NCBI RefSeq assembly: GCF_036324505.1
Contig: NC_086366.1
Span: 4,910,427 to 4,974,426, forward strand
DNA from: Eleginops maclovinus
Lineage: Eukaryota; Chordata; Actinopteri; Perciformes; Eleginopidae
Length of the DNA: 64,000 nt
Direction of reading: 5' to 3'
In this document: positions 53,657 through 64,000 of the stretch, piece after piece
How positions within the stretch are numbered: position 1 is the first letter of the stretch
How the letters are laid out: the number at the start of each line of letters is the position of its first letter
The notes under the pieces: model-generated
What the model saw: only the letters and a program-made list of their open reading frames with translations
Databases searched by the model: none
What the model was told of the DNA's origin: nothing
Made by a program: the position numbers and the translations under genes

Positions 53657-54177
53657 TACACTGCCCAGCCAAAAATAAGGTCACAAGCCTGTGGGGGCAG
53701 TGCTTTGATCTGGGGTTGCTGCAGTTGTTCTGGTCTAGGTTCAGCAATGTGCCCAAAGAATGAGGTCAGCTGACTCCCTGAATACACTGAATCACCAGGT
53801 TATTCCATCAGTGGATTTCTTCTTCCCTGATGGCACGGGCATGTTCCAAGAGGACAATGGCAGGATCCATCAGGCTCAAATTGTGAAAGAGTGGTTCAGG
53901 GAGCATGAGACACCATTTTCGCACATGGATTGGCCCCCACAGAGTCCAGACCTGAACCCAATTGAGAATCTTAGGGATGTGCTGGAGAAGACTTTGCGCA
54001 GTGGTCCGAATCTCCCGTCATCAATACAAGATGTTGGAGAAAAGGGTCAGAAATAAATGTTGTGACATTGCAGAAGCTCGTGGAGACGATGCCACAGCGA
54101 ATGCGTGCCGTAATCAAAGCTAAAGGCGGTCCAACGAATATTAGAGTGGGTGACCTTTTTTTTGGCCAGGCAGTGTA
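53657..54177 (+). mobile_element. Tc1-like DNA transposon, internally deleted copy A (with TA flanks)
   Basis: The element spans 53659-54175, bounded by TA at 53657-53658 and 54176-54177. The termini are CACTGCCCAGCC and its imperfect inverse GGCCAGGCAGTG, with ~28-bp inverted repeats. The left half of the transposase (helix-turn-helix DNA-binding part and first catalytic Asp region) is missing. The element jumps from the left terminus to GTGGGGGCAGTGCTTTG. It is a non-autonomous remnant with target-site TA duplication, as known for Tc1/mariner. Confidence 0.93.
53760..54056 (+). pseudogene. Tc1-like transposase C-terminal half, broken (copy A)
   Basis: Encodes the DDE-domain end of a Tc1/mariner-type transposase, which would cut and join transposon ends in the nucleus. 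Visible motifs are [18 protein letters not shown], with the second catalytic Asp in 'EDN', and [18 protein letters not shown], with the final Glu in 'IEN'. I count 36 residues between that Asp and Glu, not the 34 of classical Tc1. The frame ends early. The conserved tail (KLVETMPQRMRAVIKAKGG) continues at 54068-54130 in another frame after a frameshift, so the gene is dead. The N-terminal half is deleted. Confidence 0.9.
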
Positions 54178-54857
54178 TCTTGACAAGCTACAACGTAGTG
54201 TTTATCATCTGAAATTGGCGATAATATTTAGATATTCTTAAAACAAATACGTAGTTTATATTTGAGGTCAGATAAAAACCCAATGTCTCGGACCCTGCTG
54301 TGCTACTATCAGCTGTTCATTCACTTTTTCAGGGAGCTGTAGTTTAGGAGGGTGAGAATTGAAGTTATAAACCTTTATCAAAAACATCCTTATGTCGGAT
54401 TATGACAATGAAGTTCTCATCTTCTGAATGCCAACACTTACTTTAATATCAACCAAACCCCAAAATGACAACATGAACGTGTATATCGAAATACTCTGTT
54501 GCATCATCCCACTGATTTCGATATTGGGTCACTGGCCGCTGCTGTTAAACAGAATGACAGCATGAGGGCAGTGGTGTTAGTCTGTCCTCAGTAAATTACT
54601 CGTTTCCCAGTTCCAGATCCTCATTCTCTCACCCTCTCTGTATGTGCCTGAACTGACCACACAAAGTAATAGCTCTCAAGGTTAATTGAGCGTAAGCAGA
54701 GCACTTGTTCCTCCAAATAGACATCCAGGGTAGGGCTAGCTCCCACTCTCTGCCCTGACCCAAGCAAGAGATCATTATCAGCGCTTTGTCGTTCTGCCTC
54801 TATCCTATGTTGGGTTCTTTCTAAACAGAGAGGCAGACAAAAACGAGACCCCAGTTA
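54178..54857. other. Non-coding unique sequence
   Basis: No supported gene or repeat. Confidence 0.5.
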
Positions 54858-55190
54858 TATGGAAAAGCCTCCATTGGACTCCTTTGTTTATTTCTGGAAC
54901 ATATTGACATCACTATTTAACACTCAAGCCTCTATTGGCTAGCGCTCCAACACATTGTACGTGATAGGCTAGGGGCTAGGCTAAGGTCTCTAAGCAGTTG
55001 ACCAATCACAACAGCTAACAAATCAGAGCAGACCGGGCTCTGGTTTCAGACAGAGGGTGAAAAGAGCTGCTTCAGCACAGGCCGTATGAGAAAAATAAAG
55101 AGCTTTTTGAACATTAAAGCATGGAGACATGTCACAGGAGAGACACAACATACAAATATGAACCTCGATATGAGCAGGGTATGTCTTTAA
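54858..55190 (+). mobile_element. TTAA-type MITE copy 12 (left end truncated)
   Basis: Begins at AAAAGCCTCCATTGGACTCC. The core has one CCAAT (GTTGACCAATCACAACAG); the second is mutated to ACAAAT after a 12-bp deletion. GGGCTCTGGTTTCAGACAG, AAAATAAAGAGCTTTTTG and ATGAACCTCGATATGAGC follow. It ends GTATGTCT-TTAA at 55187-55190. Confidence 0.93.
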
Positions 55191-56574
<1,384 letters not shown>

Positions 56575-56692
56575 TCCAGCCCACTCTGAACAGTCTGTAT
56601 GACAAAAATAAAGACCTTTGTGAATATTAAAGCAGCTTCACAAAATACAAATATGAACCTGAGAATGAGCAGAATTTGTCCTATTTCAAATT
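56575..56692 (+). mobile_element. TTAA-type MITE copy 13 (right-end fragment)
   Basis: CAGTCTGTATGACAAAAATA then AAGACC, AATATTAAAGC, ACAAAATACAAATATGAACC and TGAGAATGAGCAGAATTTG, ending TCCTATTTCAA where TTTAA is expected. Confidence 0.85.
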
Positions 56693-57145
56693 TGGTGAGA
56701 TATGAAGCACAAAAAGTCAGAAGGTGTAAGAAGAGGAAGAAATCAGACTGTACAAATGCACTCTGTGTTATGAGCTAGTATTGCAAGGGCGAATAACAAA
56801 TGAGACATTCTTTAGATTTGCATATTTTGACTGAAAAAACCTGCAGTCATGTTCATTTTATGGGTAGCTGGTTATGTATGCAGTGTTGCTACACTGCTGT
56901 TGCATTGTGTTATTTCATCTTATTTCAGGCAAACTCGCCATGTAGGCTCGAGGCAAAGCTAGCAATAGCTGTGTTAAAAAAAAACTGGGCCATACAGAAC
57001 ACAGGGTTGGGAAGGTTATTAGTATGTAAACAAATGTAATCAGCACCCTGATCTAAGTGTCAGAATGTAAAAGTCTGATACCTCTATCAAATTGAGACGG
57101 AACAATGTAGCCTTAGAAAAGAAGAAACCAGGATATTATATATAA
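56693..57145. other. Non-coding unique sequence
   Basis: No supported gene. The frame at 56800-57039 has no domain. Confidence 0.45.
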
Positions 57146-57540
57146 GGATCTGCTACAAAATCCTCCTCCTCACCTACAAATCACTTCACTCATTGGCACC
57201 CCAGTACATCACCGACCTCCTCCAGCCGTACTCCCAGTCACGGTCCCTGCGCTCCACCAGCAAGGACTTACTCTCCACTCCTCGCACCAGACTCAGAACC
57301 TTTGGCGATAGGGCTTTCTGTGTACTTGCCCCTAACCTCTGGAACACTCTGCCCCCTCATATCCGTTCTGCCACGTCTCTTACAGAGTTCCAAAAGCTCC
57401 TCAAAACACACCTCTTCTCTCTTGCCTATCCTCCCTAACCCCCCACCCCTCCCTCTACCTCCCTCCTCCCACTTTGTGAAGCGACCTTGGGTATCCAAGT
57501 GTTCCTTAAAAGAGGATAACAATGGTAATTGTGAGGGCCA
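57146..57540 (+). pseudogene. L2-type LINE 3' end: C-terminus of ORF2 plus 3' UTR
   Basis: In frame from about 57148 the translation reads ICYKILLLTYKSLHSLAP, then QYITDLLQPYSQSRSLRST, RTRLRTFGDRAFCVLAP, NLWNTLPPHIRSATSLTEF and LKTHLFSLAYPP, stopping at 57436-57438. These are the conserved C-terminal motifs of L2/CR1-clade reverse-transcriptase proteins ('LLLTYKALHGLAP..L.DLL', 'GDRAF...AP.LWN.LP..IR', 'LKTHLF'). The following TTTGTGAAGCGACCTTGGGT resembles the L2 3' tail. Everything upstream (endonuclease, RT core) is missing, as expected for 5' truncation. The copy is fairly young, with ~97 codons uninterrupted. Confidence 0.93.
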
Positions 57541-58019
57541 CTTGTTTACAAGCTTGCACACTGTGTTTGCATAGAAATAAACGATTTGCAGGGAAACACG
57601 CTTGTTTTTATTTAGAAAAACATATATACCATGTACAACCATTCCCTTTTGTTGAGGCACAGAGCCGCAAGCAATGTTCCTTTTTATTTTTAATAATAGC
57701 TCTAACCTTGTTTAGGAGTGAGGGACAAATGCTGTGTGATTGCCTTGTTGCGCTGCATGTTTCTATGTTTGGATTCAAGGGCCTCCAGGCCACAGCAGGC
57801 GGCTGCTTTAGGCCCGCTGGTCTGCCCAGAGTGACGTTGAACTGTGAAAGCAGACAGGAACAAACAAAAGCAAACACACCCACAGCTGGATTTAGGAGCA
57901 GGAACACAACAGTAACCAAACGATAATCAGGCTGGCAGCAATAATCTCAAAAAGTGTATCCTCCCATCGTGTCATTGTTCTGTTCCTGCTTCTATCCTAC
58001 ATATGTTTCAAAAGAGACA
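57541..58019. other. Non-coding unique sequence
   Basis: Overlapping frames on both strands (57522-57926, 57608-57919) have no recognisable domain. No gene called. Confidence 0.45.
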
Positions 58020-58135
58020 CATGAGAGAGGATGAAACAGGAGAAATGTACAGGAGGATGAAGAGGGAGTGGCAAAGGGAAGGAGTGGGAGGGAGGATACA
58101 GGAATAAGGGAACGAGGAGAGGGAAAGAGGGCTTT
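58020..58135 (+). repeat. Purine-rich tract (~115 bp)
   Basis: Almost all A/G on the + strand (GAGAGAGG, GGGAGGGAGG, GAGGAGAGGGAAAGAGGG). Smaller analogue of 6321-6770. Confidence 0.8.
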
Positions 58136-58242
58136 GGTGAGGACATAGCTGAAGGACATAAAGCGCTGGTAAAGTCAAAAGACTGATTTAGTATGCTGCT
58201 CACAAAAAAGTGTGTGTGTGTCTAGTGTGTGTAGTACAGTAT

Positions 58243-58257
58243 TTAACCCTAACCCTG
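58243..58257 (-). repeat. Telomere-like CCCTAA motif
   Basis: TTAACCCTAACCCTG, facing a G-strand motif at 58430-58453. Confidence 0.6.
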
Positions 58258-58429
58258 CTACCCATGTCCGTGTATATTCCCATCCACACACACATTTATT
58301 GTATGCATTGTCAGATATGATCATGCTACCTGTGTGTCTGGCCTGTGTGTTTCATTTGGAATGCACAAACACCTAGCTATATGTGGGACATATTATATAT
58401 TGGGAGTCATGCACCCATGTTAGGCTTAG

Positions 58430-58453
58430 GATTAGGGTTAGGGTTAAGGGTTA
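58430..58453 (+). repeat. Telomere-like TTAGGG motif
   Basis: GATTAGGGTTAGGGTTAAGG then GTTA. Opposite orientation to 58243-58257, ~175 bp apart. A further GTTAGGGTTAG lies at 58881-58892. Confidence 0.65.
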
Positions 58454-60249
58454 ACAAGAGAGACCTTTATTGGTTCAGGTGTGTTAGCAACACTGGAATC
58501 CGACTGAAACACATGACACTACACATTAGAGGTCGTGCAAGGATAACAAGAATACAAAAAAGAGTCAACATGTAAAAGAATAACGCCAATAACATCACGT
58601 GAAACATTAAGTAGCTGAATGTACACACAGATATGAGTGGGGATAACACAACATACATGACTATGTGCAGGTGCACGCACATTGCAGGTTGGGTATTCAT
58701 ACAGTAGGTTAAATGGTTCAGACTTTATTGGGATTTATTACACGGCTCAGTTGATTACTTGATTCTGATTTGGTCAATTTGGTCATTCCACAGGTTGTTA
58801 ATTTTCATCAGTCATTGTTGTGAGTCTAGTTGTTGGATTGTTTAGTATGTAGCCGTTCAACATATGGGATAATGTGCAGCAGTTAGGGTTAGTGTCGGGA
58901 TCTTGATCTCCCTGATGGTGCTATTTTTTCCTTAATGACCACCTCGCTGCACACACTCCCTTCCCAAACTCCATATATGTAGGAATGGGCATGAGATGTG
59001 TTAAGTTGTGTTGACGCGCCCTTGGCTGCCTCTAAAGCAGATTAAGAGGACAGGGGGTCTGACTTTGTTGTTCCAGACTGTGCAGAACAAGAGTGCAAAG
59101 AGCACCTCTCTGTCCCCCTTGGTGTGCGCTAAGCCTGGGTTAGCCTGCGACCCTGTGACCCTTCAGCTGGGGGATCGGGCTTAAAGTGCCACTGCAGGGT
59201 AATTGGCCTGTCTGTCTCATGGATGCCTCACACACACACACACAGCCTGACAAACCACACACAGGTCTCTGCTTCACTACAGGCCGTATGTGTAAGGAGG
59301 GGAGAATGAGCTGCGTGTCTTAGATTTATTTGATGTTTCAAAACATGACAGAAATCAAGAAAGACATACGAAATATGACTGGTGCCGTATTGAATTGGTT
59401 TTTTTAACTGAAGGAGGCACCTTATTCTCTACTTCACAATCCATGTCAACAAGTGACCTCATGGGAAATAACTTGACCTTCTCTGACCCTCTTTTTTATT
59501 CCCTCTTCTCCAAATTAGACACAGAGTGAGCATGGAATAATTGCTCATCTCCAAATGTGCCAGATTAGCTGACCCCATAAAACAATAGTGCCACGGAGAA
59601 CTCAGAGAAGAAGGAGACTCTGCAAATGAGTTTCTTTTTTTATGCCATTGGCAGATGTGCCTGGGATATGTCATGGAGTCGTGATGAGGTCAGGCGTCAA
59701 AGGGCAAAAAAATGTGAAGACATCGGGGAGATGTTGACGTCACGGGTCAACCCGAGGACAAGTCGGTCGACCCTGCTGCATCAACAGAGTAAGAGACATC
59801 TCGTTTCTCTCTCAAATGCATACTAACAAAGTATTTATAATAAATATGACTTACAATTGTGTATGTATTGTGTTTCAACGCAAACTTTGTGATATTGTGT
59901 ATGCAAGACACACAATAATGTATGCTGGATTAGCAAACATTTCTTAAAATTATACTAGAAATCATGAGAAATATACACCTTGGCACAAAATGCTTTATTA
60001 CTTAACAATTTATTAACAATTTGTTACCAGCTCTTGTAATACTTTTATATATTCACTGATGTATTCAAAGACATCTCATTTTTAACCATGGTGTTTTTAT
60101 TTATTTTTGCTTATGTTTTTATTGTTTACTATCGTGATTACGTAAAGACATGTAATCTGTTTCACCGTAAACCTGTTTATATGGTAAACCTGTGTGTAAC
60201 ATGACACCACCTCCTTGGCCTCCATATGTAGTATGTCTCTTATTCCCCA
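58454..60249. other. Non-coding unique sequence
   Basis: About 1.8 kb. A CACACA tract is at 59228-59245. No supported gene. Confidence 0.5.
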
Positions 60250-60535
60250 ACCACTGAACAGAACCAGCTACCAGGCAGTCAACACGTCATTGATCCGAGC
60301 AGCGCTCCGTCTCTGGACAACACAGTCTTTCCTTCCACTCTGGTGGAGTTTGCAAACCCCGGATATGGTCTCTGACACGGAGAGGTTCTTGTAGCCCTGC
60401 CTCCTGGAGCTTGTTAAGTTTTGGGGAAAAGAACAACCTCCAACAGAGCCAGGAGTCATAAGCTTTACACCTGTGGCCGATTTCTTTTGGATGAAAATAT
60501 GGGAACAAACCTCAAGATTTGACAACTCAACATGA
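60250..60535 (-). other. Unassigned GC-richer segment with two overlapping minus frames
   Basis: An 85-codon frame (60268-60525, with GSVGGCSFPQNLTSSRRQ) and a 73-codon frame (60287-60508) overlap on the minus strand. Neither shows a domain I know. The DNA is more GC-rich and coherent than its surroundings and ends against a MITE copy. It could be a captured exon, an unknown repeat, or chance. I do not call a gene. Confidence 0.25.
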
Positions 60536-60555
60536 AATGGGATAAAAGCAGCTTC

Positions 60556-60749
60556 ATTCTGTAACTAGAGCCCAGTCTGCTCTAATTGGTTTGCTGGCCG
60601 GCTCTGTGGTGATTGGTTTAGAGAGGTCCCGCCCCTTAGCCTATCCCGTACAATGTGTTCAAGGTTTCGCAGACCATTTATGCACAAATCCTATATAACA
60701 CACTACAGGAAAGTGAAGGCCCCAAACAATCACAGTAGGGTCCCTTTAA
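60556..60749 (-). mobile_element. TTAA-type MITE copy 14 (reversed, internal deletion)
   Basis: AGAGCCCAGTCTGCTCTAATT, GGTTTGCTGGCCGGCTC, GTGATTGGTTTAGAG, GTCCCGCCCCTTAGCC, CGTACAATGTGTTC, then a jump to GCAGACCATTTATGCAC, TATATAACACACTACAGGAA and GGGTCCCT-TTAA at 60746-60749. Confidence 0.9.
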
Positions 60750-61369
60750 GACAATGTAGGAGCAAAACTTAAAGTGATGTCGGCAGAATTGGAGGTCAGG
60801 GGAACGGCGGACAGGGATTTAAGAGGATGCGGTGAAGGGGGCTTGTGGATGGGCAGAAAATCACCAATTCAGATAATAGGATGTGTGAAGAAAAGTCTTT
60901 ACCCACAAAGCAGCTGGAGTGGCTGTGTGTTTGGGACCACAGGGCTGTGTGTGTGTGTGTGTGTGTGTGTGGAAGAAAAATGGTAGTTACAGGTTAGTGT
61001 TAAACCCTCAGTGGTTCAATTACAAAGCCTTGTAAGACCTGGTGGGGACCACTTGAACGGCTTATTGGCTCATATAGTCAGGGTACGAATGCAGCCAGTG
61101 GGACCACACACTTTAACACACACACTTACACACATACACAACCACACAATTAAATATAGTTTTATACTGCTGAGACATGAAATGCATGCGTTGACGTGTT
61201 CCATGTGTGTATTGTATTGGTATGTAAGAAGTAGATAAGAATCAAGAAACGTTTGTATTTAATTGAAGTTCTTGGTAGATCAGTCTAAACCAAAGTGAAG
61301 TCAATGTTTCTCCCTTTGTGTCACACGAAGCAAAAAAAGACAAATAACATTGTAAGAAAATAAGAGACT
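60750..61369. other. Non-coding sequence with short GT and CA tracts
   Basis: GT tract at 60945-60971 and CACA tracts at 61113-61142. No supported gene. Confidence 0.5.
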
Positions 61370-61665
61370 TAATGAGTGGAAGGGGCCAGCAGTGAATTTA
61401 ATCAACGGCAGTTCCCTCACAATTGTGCGCAGCGGTCCCTCTTCCAGAAGGAAAAAATAATAATTAAATCCTCATTTGCACAAGAAGGATTTTCTCCTGC
61501 CGGGTTTCCATTCTTCATATACATTTCTCCCCCGTTTAAAATGAAGACGCATTATGCAGCCGTGCATCTTGGCATCTTGCACGGAGCTTTCATTGTGTTG
61601 AAAAGTGCTGTCACTGCAAAACAGGCTTCCCCTTCTGATTCTCACTCCGCATGTCCTTGGTAATA
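61370..61665. promoter_or_regulatory. Candidate conserved non-coding element
   Basis: Dense homeodomain-type cores (AATAATAATTAAATCC, AATTTAATCAACGG) with balanced composition, no repeat match and no credible frame. Includes GCACAAGAAGGATTTTCTCC and AAATGAAGACGCATTATGC. The call rests on texture only. Confidence 0.3.
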
Positions 61666-61692
61666 CTCGCAGTCACAAATTACTCTCAAAGA

Positions 61693-61821
<129 letters not shown>

Positions 61822-61996
61822 GGTAGATGTGCATGCCCATATATATCCATCCTGATGTTTACTGAATATACTATTGTGTGAGTACAATGTATTTCCTCTC
61901 TCTGTGTCACAACATGTCCTTCACTTCACCTTTCCCACACCTTCCTACAGTGGCTGAAAGATGCAACCGCTCTACAATTGCCAAAAACGCTTCCAT
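61822..61996. other. Non-coding unique sequence
   Basis: No gene supported. Confidence 0.5.
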
Positions 61997-62066
61997 TAAG
62001 ATAAGATAAGATAAGAAGTACTTTATTGATCCCAATTTGGGAATTGTTTGCGTTGCAGCAGCATAA
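61997..62066 (-). mobile_element. LINE-type 3' tail with (AAGAT)n
   Basis: TAAGATAAGATAAGATAAG then AAGTACTTTATTGATCCC and AATTTGGGAATTG. Read in reverse this is CAATTCCCAAATTGGGATC, AATAAAGTACTT and (TTATC)n, the common 3' end of fish LINE copies that carry an A/T-rich microsatellite tail. Confidence 0.65.
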
Positions 62067-62186
62067 AGGAAAGGAATAAAACAATTCAAAGTGTAAACCT
62101 CTCAACAATATTAAAACAGCGTTAGAAAGGAAGAAAATTTACGATGTCGGAATGAAAATGTACACAAAATATAAAGCAGGATAACA

Positions 62187-62668
62187 CACTGCCCGCCAAG
62201 GCACCCACTCTAATATTCGTTGGACCGCCTTTAGCTTTGATTACGGCACGCATTCGCTGTGGCATCGTCTCCACGAGCTTCTGCAACGTCACAACATTTA
62301 TTTCTGACCCTTTTCTCCAACATCTTGTATCGATGAAGGGAGATTCGGACCACTGCGCAAAGACTTACAGCACATCCCAAAGATTCTCAACCGGGTTCAG
62401 GTCTGGACTCTGTGGGGGCCGATCCATGTGTGACAATGGTGTCTCATGCTCCCTGAACCACTCTTTCACAATTTGAGCCCGATGGATCCTGGCATTGTCC
62501 TCTTGGAACATGCCCGTGCCATCAGGGAAGAAGAAATCCATTGATGGATTAACCTGGTCCTTCAGTATATTCAGGGAGTCAGCTGACCCCATTCTTTGGG
62601 CACATACCGTTGCTGAACCTAGACCAGAACAACTGCAGCAACCCCAGATCAAAGCACTGCCCCCACAT
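62187..62668 (-). mobile_element. Tc1-like DNA transposon, internally deleted copy B (reversed)
   Basis: Reverse-complement counterpart of copy A. It starts with the eroded terminus CACTGCCCGCCAAGGC, missing the A-run of copy A, then CACCCACTCTAATATTCG, and ends near ATCAAAGCACTGCCCCCAC. The other terminus is not recognisable, and no TA flank can be defined on that side. Homology to copy A is high across the whole shared part and both stop at the same internal point (GTGGGGGCAG), so they may descend from one deleted progenitor. Confidence 0.92.
62365..62652 (-). pseudogene. Tc1-like transposase C-terminal half, broken (copy B)
   Basis: Minus-strand frame with [57 protein letters not shown] and [17 protein letters not shown] before a stop. 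The catalytic Asp of 'EDN' and the Glu of 'VEN' are separated by 36 residues, as in copy A. The DNA-binding half is absent, and the tail after LWDVL is cut by a stop (in copy A the frame continues EKTLRSGPN). Not functional. Confidence 0.9.
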
Positions 62669-62747
62669 TAAGTGTGTAAGGAATGGAATATGAAATTCAA
62701 TATAAATGTAAAATGTACAGTGTGGGTTTACGTGACGCGCTGCACTT

Positions 62748-62945
62748 AAATGTGGCATAACACACAAACGAGGAAACATCTTCACCAACTTGACAACACA
62801 TGTGCAGCCTTTAGGAAACATTCACCAACTACACGAAACATGCACTGGGTTTACTACGAGTGTTGCATAAATAACAACACTAATAAATGCAAAGACAAAC
62901 GAAGAAGCTCTAAACACAGCAGTGACGGGGACACTAAAAAGTGAT
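62748..62945 (+). mobile_element. Foldback-type element FB1, copy 3 (left arm)
   Basis: AAATGTGGCATAACACAC, GAAACATCTTCACCAACTTG, ACAACACATGTGCAGCC, GGAAACATTCACCAAC, GAAACATGCA, GAAGAAGCTCTAAACAC and ACGGGGACACTAAAAAGTG match the arms at 17121 and 25180. The right arm is not visible. Confidence 0.82.
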
Positions 62946-64000
62946 GCATGCTTTTGTCCCTGTCGGCCACCGTACTTTCCTGACTAGAAAAACAACAGCT
63001 TTTTTTTGGACCAACATAGATTTACGTTTCCTTCACAGGTAAAACCACATTTTGTAGCCATGCAGATACTATGTTTCTAAATAGTGAACGGTGAAAAGAT
63101 GGATCACTGACTGAGAAACTGTTCCCAGAAAGTACTTCCACTAGTTGACTTTTATGGACCAAACTTAGGAATGGATGTGTGATCTGTTTAATAGAGTTAT
63201 ATTTGATTGCATGATTACTTGATATTTTACGAACCTTTCATTAGTCAGAATTATATTACTCCATTATACAGTGTGTTGTTTCACAAGCTGAATATTACAA
63301 AAGGAAAAAAAGAAAACATGTATAATAAATCTGCATCTCTTATAAATCTATTCCAGCCTGATATAATATCCCATCACCATGTACTCGCCGGGTCCCGAAC
63401 ATTTATTTTTAAATCCTTTTACCTCAGGCATCATCATTCTAATATTAAGTATGCACATTACAGCACTCCTTCTTTGCGGTTCCCTTCTTCCTTTGTATTT
63501 ATGATGACTTTTATGATGTTTTAGTGGCTGTTTTTCATACTTCTTATACCTGTACCTTATTATTCCCCTGTCCCTTGTTCTGTCACTTTGTCTCACTTAT
63601 TCATGCATTTTCTTTAAATGCATTGATTTCTTCTCTCTCAACTCCATCTTCTCTTCTTATTGCATCTAAACATTTCTGTACAGAGTGGGGATACGCTGGC
63701 CAGCAAGTGCAACCGCTTAACCGGCCCATAACACTTCCATGAGGACAAAAGTGCTGCACTTTCAAAAACAATGCAAATATAAAAGCACAGCTCCATTTCC
63801 TCCACTTCCCTCCTCAGACCCTTTCCATTTCTGTATATCCATCGATCGTATGCCTGACCACCACTTATTATCTCCTCGCCTCTTCTCTCCCTTAACTTTT
63901 TCTCTTTCATTACTTTCCAAAGTTATTTCTTCCTGTATTGTTTCTTGTCCACATTAAATACCTCCATAAAGCTAACCCTGTAGCAGCTGCCGGTGAGCAG
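62946..64000. other. Non-coding unique sequence to the window end
   Basis: Pyrimidine-rich around 63780-63950. The frames there are low-complexity (Ser/Leu/Phe) on one strand and their complements on the other. No gene supported. Confidence 0.5.

Noticed and set aside
57268..57660. 130-codon minus frame across the LINE fragment
   Set aside because: It is the antisense of the clear L2-type ORF end on the + strand.

Overview
This window looks like teleost fish nuclear DNA, probably from a percomorph-type genome. The signs are (i) very dense, long (CA)n/(GT)n microsatellites, (ii) remnants of Tc1-like transposons, of an L2-type LINE and of a second fish-type LINE, (iii) an hAT-like 'AGTAAA..GTACTT' repeat common in fish, and (iv) at least 14 copies or fragments of one short non-autonomous element whose best copies lie between TTAA tetranucleotides. 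I cannot name the species. I find no confident host protein-coding gene, rRNA, tRNA or CRISPR array. The long open frames are translations of microsatellites (His-Thr or Cys-Val repeats) or chance frames. The window reads as intergenic or deep intronic sequence.

Layout. 0-9 kb: a 750-bp ATCC/CATC tetranucleotide array, four long (CA)n arrays, a 450-bp purine-strand tract, and a near-perfect ~95-bp inverted repeat enclosing a (CA)n array (7965-8467). 9-20 kb: mostly unique sequence with one dispersed repeat also found at 43.5 kb, MITE copies at 13.3 and 15.2 kb, a foldback element at 17.1-17.6 kb, and a 140-bp tandem repeat at 19.6-20.1 kb. 20-34 kb: the longest MITE copy (23.2 kb), further copies, a second foldback copy, and a possible TATA-type promoter with a 5' exon ending in a consensus splice donor (27.5-27.84 kb) just downstream of GT and CT microsatellites. 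34-37 kb: AT-rich, homeodomain-site-rich unique DNA that resembles a conserved non-coding element, a diverged ~290-bp repeat array, and opposed GT and CA arrays. 37-53 kb: long unique stretches, more MITE copies, an LTR-like repeat (45.1 kb) and a LINE reverse-transcriptase fragment (47.2-47.9 kb). 53-64 kb: two related, internally deleted Tc1-like elements in opposite orientation (53.66 and 62.19 kb) whose remaining catalytic spacing reads DD36E, the L2-type LINE 3' end (57.1 kb), more MITE copies, and a third foldback copy (62.75 kb).

The most coherent unexplained system is the TTAA-flanked MITE family. It is short and has no coding capacity. Its better copies carry two CCAAT boxes 27 bp apart, a GC-box-like motif and an AATAAA on the same strand, so it could spread promoter-like and polyadenylation-like signals. 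The other items worth checking are the DD36E spacing of the Tc1 remnants, the candidate promoter/first exon, the palindromic microsatellite, and several TAATTA-rich blocks that look like regulatory DNA.
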